Positions 25,178-33,675 of a DNA stretch of 64,000 bases are shown here, one piece after another. Positions within the stretch are counted from its first letter, which is position 1, and each line of letters begins with the position of its first letter. The translations under genes and the position numbers were made by a program. Location: positions 231,745 through 295,744 of the forward strand of contig NZ_BOMS01000009.1 in NCBI RefSeq assembly GCF_016862315.1, written 5' to 3'. The DNA comes from Actinoplanes palleronii. GTDB lineage: Bacteria > Actinomycetota > Actinomycetes > Mycobacteriales > Micromonosporaceae. The notes beneath the pieces were generated by a model. That model did no database searches. It worked only from the letters and a program-made list of their open reading frames with translations, and was not told the origin of the DNA.

Positions 25178-26959
25178 TCAGCTGACCGTGACGGGGATGA
25201 ACGGCAGCTCGAGCTTGGCCGCCGCGGCGAGGCGGTGATTGCCCTGGTCGAGCGAGAGGCTGCCCTGTTTGAGCTGGACCGGCGGCAGCGCGGCGCCCGT
25301 TTTGAAGCCGTCGACGAGACTGTCGACGCGGCTCTTCACGAACTCGTCGCGGAAGAAGGTCTTGTCCGTCAGGGGCGGGAACGACGAGGTCGGCACGAGC
25401 ACGACCTCGCCCTTCTGCAGGCCGTGCAGGTCACCGAGGCCGGTGACCTTGCGGATCTCTTTGCCCTCCAGCCCCTCGACCAGGAAGTGGTCCTTCGGCA
25501 GCTCACCCGAGAACTTGGTGAAGTCGGCCTTCGGCCCGCTGAAGTCGATCTCGTCGCCGGTCACCTTGCGGAACGTGTCGTCGTCGAGGAAGACCTTCTC
25601 GCCGGTGCGCTTCACCGTGAAGACGGCCGGGTCGAACGCGTCCGTCTTGTGCAGGACGAACGTCTCGCCGGGGAACTTCTTGTTGGTGAACTCCAGCGAG
25701 TCGCCGACGCGGCTGAAGTTGAACCGGTCGATGCCGACGTTCGTCGGGTCGGGTGGATCGATCCGCACCGGTGACAACGGCGGGGTGTCGAGACCGCGCG
25801 ATCGCGGTCCCCCCGCGGGCGGCGCGGTCTTGACCGGGATGCCGCCGCTCTCCGCGGTGATCTTCTTGCGGCCCGCGGCGGCGCCGACCACGGCACCACC
25901 CGCGCCGACCGCGACGATCTTCCCGGCGTCCAGCTCGTCGCCGTTGAGCACCTGGGTCGCCGTCTCGTCGGTCGCCTTGTCGGCGGCGCCCTTGCCGGCC
26001 TCCTTGACGATCCGCCCGGTGTTGCTGTTGACCAGCGGCCCGATCGTCTTGCTGGAGTTGATCGACGTCTTGATCGTCCCGATGCTCGCCTTCACGGTCT
26101 TGGCGAAGTTCGGCACCACCTTGGCGGCCAGGCCCGCGCCGGCCTTGACCCCGGCGCCGACCACCTTGAGCACCGACCCGCCCGGTACCAGGCTGATCAG
26201 CCCGACCAGGAAGTCGCCGAGTTTGAACTTGCCGCTGGATATCGCGGCTATCTGGGTGATCGCGAACAGGGTCGCCCCGAGCAGGAACCCGACCACCGGG
26301 AAGAACACCGCGACCGCGGCGATCAGGATGCCCAGCAGGATCTGGACGAACGGGAAGTCCTCGAAGAAGTCCGCGATCTTCTGGAAGATGTTGCGTTCCG
26401 GGATCGCCTCGCTGGCCGCCCGGTCCAGGGCGTCGGCGCAGGTCCGCTCGGCCGACTCGCGCATGCTCCTGGCCTGCTCGGCCAGACCGCGCGCGGCCGA
26501 CATCTGACCCTTGGCGGCGTCGATGTCGTTCTGCGCCCGGGTCGCGGCGGCCCGGTCGTCCGGGGTCGCCTCCGGCGCCAGCGGCGGCACGGTCTGCCCG
26601 GCCTGCGGCGACGCGCTGCGGGCCTGCTCGACCGCCCGGTCGAACGTCTGCTGGGCCTGAAGCAGCCGGGGCATGTAGGCCCGGTACGCGTCGGCCGCGT
26701 CCTGATAGGACCGCTGCGTCTTGGCGAGTTTGTCCGGCAGGTCGTCGCCGACCTTCTCGCGCAGCTTGTCCATCGCCGACCCTCGCCCGGCCGCGATCGA
26801 GCCGTCCTTCTTCAGGACGTTCAGGGCCCGTTCCGCCGCGTCGGCGATGTCGGCATACCGCTGGACCACGCCCTGGATCTGGTCCGGATCACCGGGTGCC
26901 GGGTCCGAACTCATGCCCACCAGGTCGAAATCCGCGGGGGTAGCGTGCTGCCGCGCCAT
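25178..26959 (-). CDS. Large T7SS-associated effector-like protein with C-terminal ParB/sulfiredoxin-fold domain
   Basis: A 593-aa protein from the ATG at 26959, which follows the Shine-Dalgarno gagaggtgg. A GTG at 26995 lies inside the promoter -10 and is excluded. Residues 15-200 are long helices resembling the N-terminal WXG/LXG-like targeting region of polymorphic toxins. Two hydrophobic segments follow at about residues 200-255 (FVQILLGILIAAVAVFFPVV and GFLLGATLFAITQIAA). After a Gly/Ala-rich linker the C-terminal half is different, ending in a ParB/Srx-like core: an FVKSRVDSLVDGF helix, then LPPVQLKQGSLSLDQGNHRL and AAAAKLELPFIPVTVS. ParB/Srx domains occur as nucleases or NTPases and as polymorphic-toxin warheads. 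No obvious immunity gene is adjacent. Activity is inferred only. Confidence 0.75.
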   Translation of the reverse strand: MARQHATPADFDLVGMSSDPAPGDPDQIQGVVQRYADIADAAERALNVLKKDGSIAAGRGSAMDKLREKVGDDLPDKLAKTQRSYQDAADAYRAYMPRLLQAQQTFDRAVEQARSASPQAGQTVPPLAPEATPDDRAAATRAQNDIDAAKGQMSAARGLAEQARSMRESAERTCADALDRAASEAIPERNIFQKIADFFEDFPFVQILLGILIAAVAVFFPVVGFLLGATLFAITQIAAISSGKFKLGDFLVGLISLVPGGSVLKVVGAGVKAGAGLAAKVVPNFAKTVKASIGTIKTSINSSKTIGPLVNSNTGRIVKEAGKGAADKATDETATQVLNGDELDAGKIVAVGAGGAVVGAAAGRKKITAESGGIPVKTAPPAGGPRSRGLDTPPLSPVRIDPPDPTNVGIDRFNFSRVGDSLEFTNKKFPGETFVLHKTDAFDPAVFTVKRTGEKVFLDDDTFRKVTGDEIDFSGPKADFTKFSGELPKDHFLVEGLEGKEIRKVTGLGDLHGLQKGEVVLVPTSSFPPLTDKTFFRDEFVKSRVDSLVDGFKTGAALPPVQLKQGSLSLDQGNHRLAAAAKLELPFIPVTVS

Positions 26960-26990
26960 CCTCCACCTCTCGCCGTGCTCGTCGTCGGGG

Positions 26991-27020
26991 GACACACGGG
27001 ACGTCTGCTCCGGATGGTTC
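26991..27020 (-). promoter_or_regulatory. ECF-type promoter for the effector/WXG100/eccC genes
   Basis: On the minus strand GAACC (27020-27016), 17 bases, CGTGTGTC (26998-26991), within the longer conserved context GAACCATCCGG and GTCCCGTGTGT shared with the lipoprotein promoter at 19.1 kb. Confidence 0.7.
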
Positions 27021-27034
27021 GAACTTTTTTCGTC

Positions 27035-27064
27035 GAACCCTTCGGCCGTCCGGCCCCGTGTAGT
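27035..27064 (+). promoter_or_regulatory. ECF-type promoter for the LysM-type membrane protein
   Basis: GAACC at 27035-27039, 17 bases, CGTGTAGT at 27057-27064. It is divergent from the effector promoter; the gene start is at 27088. Confidence 0.65.
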
Positions 27065-27087
27065 TGTCGCTTACCGAGAGGGGTGTC

Positions 27088-28404
27088 ATGTCTTCGCTTC
27101 TGCGGACCGTCCTGGTCCTGGTGATGGCGGGCTGGGTGGCGGTCGTCGGCGCGGGTCCGGCCGCCGCCGACGAGGGTGATCTGGTCAAGGTTTTCGTGGT
27201 GACGGACGCGAGCCAGACGCTGCCGGCGATCGCGGCCGGCACTCTCGGCGACCAGCGCCGGGCCGGCGAGATCTTCGAGCTGAACCGCGGCCGTCCGCAG
27301 CCCGACGGCGCGGCGCTGGCCACCGCGGACGAGCCGCTGCACCCGGGCTGGATCCTGCGCCTGCCGCAGGACGCCTCCGGACCGGACGTGAAGCAGGCCC
27401 GCGAGACCGCCGGCCAACCCCAAAATCAAGATCCAAATCAAGATCAGGCTTCCGGTACGACGGTGAGCTTCTCCCTGGCAGCCGCCCTCGCGATCGTGGC
27501 CGCACTGCTGCTCGCCCTGATCACGGCCGCGATCCTGAGCCGGCGTCAGGTGGCCGCCGGTGCCCGCCGGATCGTGCACGCGGTCCGCGAACCCGGTCGC
27601 CGCCGTCGCCGGTTGGCCGCCCGCCGGGTGCTGGCCGAACGGTTCGCCGCCGACGGCGAGTCGGTGCGCCGCGCCTACGACACGGCCGGCGAGGCGGCGG
27701 CCGCCGCGCCCGGCCAGGAGGGGCTGGTGCACGCGATCCAGCTCGACCGGAGCGGCGCCTCGGTGTGGCTGACCGCGGCCGACGAGCTGACCACCCCGTG
27801 GCAGCAGGCGGACAGCACGCGCTGGCACCGGACGGCCGACAACTCCTGGCGCGGCGCCGGACTGCCCGAGCTGTCGACCGCGTGCCTGGTCCGGGCGGGT
27901 GCGGACGCCGCCGGTGAGGCAGTCTTCGTCGACCTGAGCCGGCTCGACGGCGTGCTCAGCGTGACCGGTGACCAGCGGGTCGCGCGCGACGTGGTGCAGA
28001 ACGTGCTCGGCGAGGTCGCCCGGTTGCGTCCCGGCACCCCGGTGATGGTGTTCCCGTCCACGGACGGGGCCGCACCCCTGGTGGTGCCGGCCGGTCTTGA
28101 GGTCGTACCCCTGAAGGAAACGCCGATGGCGCGGACCGTGACCGGATCGCATGGTCCGTTGCGAGGCGTAGCCGAGCGCGGGCCGGTGGGCGGGCTGATC
28201 GTGGTCGCCGGGACCCCGGACGCGCGGCAGATCGGCGCCCTGACCGCGTTGTGCGGCAGCCGGGGCGCCGGATGGACCGGCCTGGTCTGCGGTGATGCCG
28301 GGACGAGCGCGCACTGGCGGTGGCACGCCGGGCCGGACGGGACCGTGGAGATCCCGGTGCTCGGGGTCGAGCTGACCGTTCCGGCCCTCAGCGTTCCGGC
28401 CTGA
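27088..28404 (+). CDS. T7SS-island membrane protein with LysM-like domain
   Basis: A 438-aa protein. The ATG at 27088 follows the Shine-Dalgarno gagaggggtg. A signal peptide (about 1-26, ending GPAAADE) precedes a LysM-like domain with the actinobacterial pattern TLGDQRRAGEIFELNRGRPQ and LHPGWILRLP (to about residue 96). After a short Gln/Asn-rich linker there is one membrane helix (about 130-152, AAALAIVAALLLALITAAIL) and a basic, then mixed cytoplasmic C-terminal domain of about 280 residues. The LysM part may anchor to peptidoglycan near the secretion machine. Its promoter is shared in type with the rest of the island. The last 17 bases overlap the convergent sigma-factor gene. Confidence 0.85.
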   Translation: MSSLLRTVLVLVMAGWVAVVGAGPAAADEGDLVKVFVVTDASQTLPAIAAGTLGDQRRAGEIFELNRGRPQPDGAALATADEPLHPGWILRLPQDASGPDVKQARETAGQPQNQDPNQDQASGTTVSFSLAAALAIVAALLLALITAAILSRRQVAAGARRIVHAVREPGRRRRRLAARRVLAERFAADGESVRRAYDTAGEAAAAAPGQEGLVHAIQLDRSGASVWLTAADELTTPWQQADSTRWHRTADNSWRGAGLPELSTACLVRAGADAAGEAVFVDLSRLDGVLSVTGDQRVARDVVQNVLGEVARLRPGTPVMVFPSTDGAAPLVVPAGLEVVPLKETPMARTVTGSHGPLRGVAERGPVGGLIVVAGTPDARQIGALTALCGSRGAGWTGLVCGDAGTSAHWRWHAGPDGTVEIPVLGVELTVPALSVPA

Positions 28405-28897
28405 TCCGGGACTTGCGCAGGACGTTGAGCGCGTAATGCTGGCGGGATTTGATCGTGCCGACCGGTACGCCCAGGATGCGCGAGGTCTCCAGCGCCGTGC
28501 GCCCGGCCATCGTGGTGTGCAGCAGGACCGTCTGGTGCTCGGTGGAGAGCCGGGACAGCAGCGCGGTCGCCTCGGCGGTGGCGACCACGGCGTCGGCGTG
28601 GTCCGGTTCGGCGCGGTCCCGGTCCGGGCCGGCCAGGCTCTCGTGCCGGTTCGCGGCGCTGCGCAGCCAGTCGATCGCCAGGTTGCGGGCCACGGTGAGC
28701 AGCCAGCCGCGCACCGAGCCCTCGTTGGTGAGCAGGCGCTCGTGGTGCCGCCAGGCCCGGATCAGCGTCTCCTGCACGATGTCCTCGGCCAGGTGGTGGT
28801 CGCTGACCAGGGTCCGGACGTAGCTGAGCACGGGCGCCGCGTGCTCGGCGACGAGGTCGTCCAGCTGCTGCGGCCGCGGGTCGGTGATGGTGGCCAT
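28388..28897 (-). CDS. ECF-type RNA polymerase sigma factor
   Basis: A 169-aa protein of standard ECF length. Region 2 spans about residues 15-85 (LSYVRTLVSDHHLAEDIVQE, then GSVRGWLLTVARNLAIDWLR). Region 4 is the C-terminal HTH (HQTVLLHTTMAGRTALETSR and VPVGTIKSRQHYALNVLRKS). No anti-sigma gene is adjacent. Its stop overlaps the LysM gene by 17 bp on the opposite strand. Four promoters within 10 kb share a GAACC-N17-CGTGT motif of ECF type, so this sigma factor is the natural candidate to read them; that is an inference. No such motif is visible before its own gene. Confidence 0.93.
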   Translation of the reverse strand: MATITDPRPQQLDDLVAEHAAPVLSYVRTLVSDHHLAEDIVQETLIRAWRHHERLLTNEGSVRGWLLTVARNLAIDWLRSAANRHESLAGPDRDRAEPDHADAVVATAEATALLSRLSTEHQTVLLHTTMAGRTALETSRILGVPVGTIKSRQHYALNVLRKSRIRPER

Positions 28898-29057
28898 GGT
28901 GGCGGGGTCCCTGTCTCGAGGCGTCGGTCGGGCGCGACCGTAGGCAGCAGGGACTTACCGATTTCTGACCGTGCTCTGACCGTGCGGTGTTTCGGCAGGT
29001 CCAGGAGTTTTTCCGGCAACCGGCCGTCGGCGCCCCGCCAGGGTTCCGCGAAACGGT

Positions 29058-31865
29058 CTAAGCGACCGCGCGCACGACACGGCGGCGCAGCCTGTCGCGG
29101 ATCCCGGACGCGTCGGGATGGCTGAGCTCGTCGAGGATCACCAGCGCCTCGCGCCAGTACCCCTCGGCTCGCGCCGGGCGGCCGGCGCCCTCGTGCGCGT
29201 CGCCCATGTGGACGAGCGTGTCCGCCTGGAGGTAGCGGTCGTGCACCAGGCGATAGAGCCGCAGCGCGTGACCGAAGGAGATCAGAGCTTTGTCGTACGC
29301 CCCGAGGTGGTGCTCGGCGTACCCGACGCTGTCCCAGGCCGCGCCCTCGCCGTTGCGGTCGCCGATCGCCCGATGCGCCTCGATCGCCCGATGACACTCG
29401 GCGAGGGCCTTCGGGTAGTCGCCGAGCAGGATGTAGGTCCAGCCGGTCTCGTTGAACACGTGCGCCAGCCCGGACTGCCAGCCGGTCGCCCGGTAGAGCT
29501 CGGCCGCCGCCCGGTAGTGCCCCAGCGCGACGGCGTACTGCTCACGCTGGTTGAGCAGGAACGCGAGCAGCCGGTGGGCACGCGCCTCGCCGTTGCCGTC
29601 ACCGAGCTCGGCGAACAGCTCCACCGCGTGCCGCAGGTGCCGGTCCGCCTCGGGCCACCGGCGCAAGCGTCCCTCGACGAAACCCAGCGACCGTTCGGTG
29701 CAGGCCAGGGCGTACCGGTCGACCAGGGCCAGCGCGGAGGCCCGGGCGGCCGCCTGGATCTCCCACTGCACCAGCCACGAGCCGGTGCGGTCCAGGTACA
29801 TCTCCAGGGCGACGGCGAGCTGCCAGGCGTACCCGTCGCCGGCCATCGCGTTCTGCTTGATCGCGGCGAGCAGGACCGGACGTTCGGTGCCGAACCAGGC
29901 GGCCGCCTCGCCGCCGTCACGGAACTCGATCATCACCGTGCCCTCGGCCGGCGCGTCCAGCGGGAGCCGCTCCCGGCCGGGGAACAGCATGACGCCCGCG
30001 GCGACGGCGGCGTGCAGGTAGTGGTCGAGCATCCGCCGGCGCGCGTCCCCGGAGTCGTCGGTCGTGTCCTCGACTTCCCGGGCATACGCGCGCAGCAGGT
30101 CGTGGCATCCGTACCGGCCGGGCTCGGGCTCGGCGATCAGGTTCGCCCGGAGCAGTTCGGCGAGGGGCTGCCGGACCTTGCCGATCGGCGTCCCGGCCAG
30201 GCTCGCCGCGGCCGCCGTCGTGCACTCCGGCCCCGGATGCAGGGCGATCAGCCGGAACATCCGGGCCGCCGCGGGGCTCAGGACCTGATAGGACCAATCA
30301 AACACCGATCGTACGCCGGAGCGCTCCGACTCTCCCTCGAACGCGTCGAGGCTCCCGTGCGACTCGCGCAGTTCACCGGCGATCGCGGCGAGCGAGAACC
30401 GCGGGTTCATCGCGGCGCGGGCGCACACCATGGCCAGGGTCAGCGGGATCCGGCCGGCCAGCTCGGCGATCTCGGCGGCGGCGGCCGGCTCCCGGGTCAC
30501 CCGCGGCGCGCCGAGCCGCCGGGAGAGCAGCTCGATGGCGTCCGCGGAGGGCAGCCGTTCCAGCGTGATCGCGGTGGCGCCGTGGCCGGTGACCAGGTCG
30601 TACAGTTGATGTCTGCTGGTCACGACGGTGAGGCAGCCGGGCGCGCCGGGCAGCAGCGGCCGGACCTGCTCGCTGTCGCGGGCGTTGTCGAGCACGATCA
30701 GCACCCGGCGGCCGGCGAGCAGGCTGCGGAAGAGGGCGGTCTGCGCTTCGAGGGTGGCGGGGATGCCGTTGGCCGGGACGCCGAGCGCGCCGAGGAACGA
30801 GTGCAGCGCGTCGGCCGGGCTGATCATCGCCCGGCTGGGGTGGAAGCCGTGCAGGTCGATGTAGAGCTGGCCGTCGGGGAAGTGTTCGGCGATCCGGTGG
30901 GCCCAGTGCACGGCGAGCGTGGTCTTGCCGGAGCCACCCATCCCCCCGATGGTGACCACGGTGGCGGGCCCGGGCTCGCCGGTGGGGTCGGGGAGCAGGT
31001 CGAGCTCGTGCCGCCGCCCGGCGAAGACCGCCAGGTCGGCGGGGAGTTGGGCGGGCTTCTTGACCGCCTCTTGCCCCGTCCCGCGATCGGGTTCCGGGTC
31101 TGTCTCCCCGGCTTGTTCCGGTCGCAGCACAAGCTGGTGGGCGGCCCGCAGGTCCGGGCCCGGGTCCAGGCCCAGGTCCTCGGTGAGCAGCCGGTGCGTG
31201 GCGCGGTAGACCTCCAGCGCCTCCGCTTGCCGGCCGGTCGCCGCGAGCACCAGCATCAGCCGGGCCTGCAGCAGCTCGTCCAGCCGGTGCTCGGCGGCCG
31301 CTTGGCGGACCACGAGCAGCACCCGCTCGGCCATCTCCGCCCCGGCGGCCGGGGCGTGCTCGGCCGCCGACCGGACCACGGCCAGCCGCTCCGCCTCGAC
31401 CAGGGTGAACGCCGGGCGCATCCGGACCTCGGCCGGGATGTCCGCGGCGACCGGCCCGCGCCACAGCTCCAGCGCGGACAGCAGCGTCCCGGCGGCCGCC
31501 GCGGGCTCGCCCCTCTCGGCCACCCGGCGCAGCTCCCGGAACCGCAGCACGTCCACGGCCGCCGGCTCGACGTCCAGGCGGTAGCCGCCCGAGCCCCGGA
31601 CCAGCACCGACGAGGCGCCCCGGCCGGTCAGATCGGGCTCGAACAGCCGTCGCAACGCCCCCACGTAGCGGTGCACCAGATTGTCCGCGGTATCCGGCGG
31701 CTCCCCGCCCCAGAGCACCGCGATGATCTCATGCAGTGACAGAGGGTGACCGGCATTGATCAGCAGAATGGCGAGGAGCGCCCGTTGCTTGGGCGGCCCC
31801 AACTCCAGCTCGGTGTCGTTCAACCAGGCCCGGACCGGACCCAGCACCGAAAATCGCAGCGCCAT
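29058..31865 (-). CDS. AfsR/SARP-type regulator with NB-ARC and TPR domains
   Basis: A 935-aa protein with the same architecture as the 12966-16151 protein. It has a winged helix starting LRFSVLGPVRAWLNDTELEL, a BTAD domain to about residue 250, a Pro/Glu-rich linker, and an NB-ARC domain with Walker A GGMGGSGKTT near residue 303 and Walker B VLIVLDNARDSEQV. A STAND helical region with DVC-like TPR repeats follows to the C terminus. The two proteins share the domain plan but diverge strongly, so they are not a recent duplication. It is monocistronic, with about 115 bp between its start and the next gene. Targets are unknown; the T7SS island is its immediate neighbour. Confidence 0.9.
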   Translation of the reverse strand: MALRFSVLGPVRAWLNDTELELGPPKQRALLAILLINAGHPLSLHEIIAVLWGGEPPDTADNLVHRYVGALRRLFEPDLTGRGASSVLVRGSGGYRLDVEPAAVDVLRFRELRRVAERGEPAAAAGTLLSALELWRGPVAADIPAEVRMRPAFTLVEAERLAVVRSAAEHAPAAGAEMAERVLLVVRQAAAEHRLDELLQARLMLVLAATGRQAEALEVYRATHRLLTEDLGLDPGPDLRAAHQLVLRPEQAGETDPEPDRGTGQEAVKKPAQLPADLAVFAGRRHELDLLPDPTGEPGPATVVTIGGMGGSGKTTLAVHWAHRIAEHFPDGQLYIDLHGFHPSRAMISPADALHSFLGALGVPANGIPATLEAQTALFRSLLAGRRVLIVLDNARDSEQVRPLLPGAPGCLTVVTSRHQLYDLVTGHGATAITLERLPSADAIELLSRRLGAPRVTREPAAAAEIAELAGRIPLTLAMVCARAAMNPRFSLAAIAGELRESHGSLDAFEGESERSGVRSVFDWSYQVLSPAAARMFRLIALHPGPECTTAAAASLAGTPIGKVRQPLAELLRANLIAEPEPGRYGCHDLLRAYAREVEDTTDDSGDARRRMLDHYLHAAVAAGVMLFPGRERLPLDAPAEGTVMIEFRDGGEAAAWFGTERPVLLAAIKQNAMAGDGYAWQLAVALEMYLDRTGSWLVQWEIQAAARASALALVDRYALACTERSLGFVEGRLRRWPEADRHLRHAVELFAELGDGNGEARAHRLLAFLLNQREQYAVALGHYRAAAELYRATGWQSGLAHVFNETGWTYILLGDYPKALAECHRAIEAHRAIGDRNGEGAAWDSVGYAEHHLGAYDKALISFGHALRLYRLVHDRYLQADTLVHMGDAHEGAGRPARAEGYWREALVILDELSHPDASGIRDRLRRRVVRAVA

Positions 31866-31982
31866 CGGTGACCAGAGTAGGGTCGCCAGTCGATACGGGC
31901 GAGTAACAAGAAGTGACGGGTACCCGACCGTTGGCCTCGGGTGACCGCCACCCGGCGGTCTCGGCCGAGCTCACCGGCACCG

Positions 31983-32558
31983 CTACGGTTTCAGCTCGGC
32001 TGCTCCGAACGAGACCGAGAACCGCTTGCACCAGATGCTGACGCTGCGGAACGCGCTGGGATCGACGTCGGCAGCGAGCCGGTAGACCTGGTCGCCGTGG
32101 TTGCCCTTGAGTTTGCCCAACTCCACGTGTCTGCCGTCGTCGAACACCCGCCACCCGGCGGTTCCGGCGCGCACCCGCTGGTCGGAGAGCCACACCCGCA
32201 GGTCCGGGCCGTCACTGGTGTCCAGGCCGACCAGTTCCAGCTGGTGGGAGCCGTCCGCGTTGCGCACCACCCGGGCCGCACCGCTGGTGTCGTGCTCATG
32301 AGTGACGAACGAGCCCTGCGCGATCACGGTCGTCGCGGCGACCTCCGCCGGGCCGGGAAGGGTCCCGGCCGGTTGCGGCGCCCTGGACGGGACACTCGCC
32401 AGGGTGTCGGTCACGACGGTGTCGGTGAACAACCGCCACGGCTGGAACCAGGAGAACGCGCCTGCGCCGCCGATGCCGAACACCGCGATGACGGCCCAGG
32501 CGGCCGGCCTGGTGAAAAGTCGCTGAATCACCGTTCCAGTCAACGGCTGCCGATTCAT
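31983..32558 (-). CDS. DM13-domain membrane-anchored protein
   Basis: A 191-aa protein from the ATG at 32558 (a GTG nine bases upstream is an alternative). One membrane helix at about residues 16-37 (PAAWAVIAVFGIGGAGAFSW) is followed by a linker and a DM13 domain (about 75-191): GSFVTHEHDTSGAARV, DLRVWLSDQRV, GDQVYRLAADVDPSAFRSV and IWCKRFSVSFGAAEL. DM13 is a small beta-sandwich thought to take part in extracytoplasmic redox chemistry, with a conserved Cys in the IWC motif, seen here. Probably exposed on the outer face of the membrane. No obvious operon partner. Confidence 0.85.
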   Translation of the reverse strand: MNRQPLTGTVIQRLFTRPAAWAVIAVFGIGGAGAFSWFQPWRLFTDTVVTDTLASVPSRAPQPAGTLPGPAEVAATTVIAQGSFVTHEHDTSGAARVVRNADGSHQLELVGLDTSDGPDLRVWLSDQRVRAGTAGWRVFDDGRHVELGKLKGNHGDQVYRLAADVDPSAFRSVSIWCKRFSVSFGAAELKP

Positions 32559-32720
32559 GATCACCACGCTCACGCGGCTTACCGTCTTCTTACGGACGAC
32601 CGGGAGCCTGCGGCCCGGGAACCGCGATCCCGGCACCCTCGCATCGGGGCCGGATCTGGCGCACGCGGCCGGCTCCGGCAAGATCACGGTATTCGCGCAG
32701 GATCGACGAAGGGGAATCCA

Positions 32721-33671
32721 TTGCTCAAGGTGGGACTGTCTCGCGCAGCAGTGATTTTCGGCCTGGCGCTGGCCATGGTGGCCGGCGGCCCGGCTGTCGC
32801 GGCTCAGGCCGCTTACTACAACACGTACTCCGACATCGCCCTGCTGCCGAACGTCAGCTGCTGCACCGGGGTGCAGGGCTTCGCCGCCGGAGCCACCTAT
32901 CTCTACTCGGTCAAGAACCACACCAATGAGGACGACGTCTCGGTCATCTACCGGACGAACAAGTCCACCGGCACCACCGTGGTGATGACCAACGGCACCG
33001 ACGACACGTCGACGAACACGTGGCTCGGGCACGGCAACGACATGACGATCGTCGACATCGACGGGGAGCACCACCTGTTCGTCGTGACGATGGCGGCGAC
33101 CGGCGCGCAGCTGGTGAAGCTGCGTTACGACGGGACCACCTACTACAAGGCCGGTTCGTACCAGATCAGCCTCGACGGGGTGACCAAGTCACCGTCCGGG
33201 ATCAGCCGGGTCGCGGTCACCAGCACGGCGATCACGTTCATGTTCAAGAGCGGCAGGACGCTCTACAACGGCAGTCTGCCGCTGCGCGCCTCCTCCGGCA
33301 CCATCGAGCTGACCAAGGCGTTCGACCTGCAGGTCGACGATGCCCTCGTCAACGGCGCCACGGTGCCGGACCTGGGAACCTTCGCCAGCCAGGGCTTCTT
33401 CTACGACGCGACCGACAAGGTGCTCTACAACCCGCTGACCAAGGACAACCGCAGCATCGTGCTCGTCTACCGCAACGTGTCACCGGCGACGACCGGGACC
33501 GCGCCGGCGGCCACCGACCTCTCGTTCCGCATCACGTCCTCGAAGTACACGGCGTTCGAGATCGAGGGCGTGGGCATCAGCGACGGCACGCTCTACTTCA
33601 ACACGAACCGCGCGAACGCCGACGGTTCCTACGACGGCGTCCACGCGTTCGAGGGCTACACCGCGGGCTAG
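32721..33671 (+). CDS. Secreted protein of unknown function
   Basis: A 316-aa protein with a TTG start. Shine-Dalgarno gaaggggaa ends six bases before TTG 32721; a GTG at 32730 would remove three residues. A signal peptide spans about residues 1-30 (AAVIFGLALAMVAGGPAVAA). The mature protein is rich in Thr, Tyr, Asp and Gly with alternating strands (YLYSVKNHTNEDDVSVIYRT, HHLFVVTMAATGAQLVKLRY, GTLYFNTNRANADGSYDGVH), suggesting a beta-propeller or beta-helix. The Cys pair in SCCTG near residue 50 is unusual. Base composition is lower in GC than its neighbours at some points, and the codon choice is more varied. Family not recognised. Confidence 0.75.
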   Translation: MLKVGLSRAAVIFGLALAMVAGGPAVAAQAAYYNTYSDIALLPNVSCCTGVQGFAAGATYLYSVKNHTNEDDVSVIYRTNKSTGTTVVMTNGTDDTSTNTWLGHGNDMTIVDIDGEHHLFVVTMAATGAQLVKLRYDGTTYYKAGSYQISLDGVTKSPSGISRVAVTSTAITFMFKSGRTLYNGSLPLRASSGTIELTKAFDLQVDDALVNGATVPDLGTFASQGFFYDATDKVLYNPLTKDNRSIVLVYRNVSPATTGTAPAATDLSFRITSSKYTAFEIEGVGISDGTLYFNTNRANADGSYDGVHAFEGYTAG

Positions 33672-33675
33672 ATCC

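Noticed and set aside
26959..26995. GTG start at 26995 for the ParB-fold effector
   Set aside because: It lies inside the CGTGTGTC -10 element of the conserved promoter; the ATG at 26959 has a proper ribosome site.
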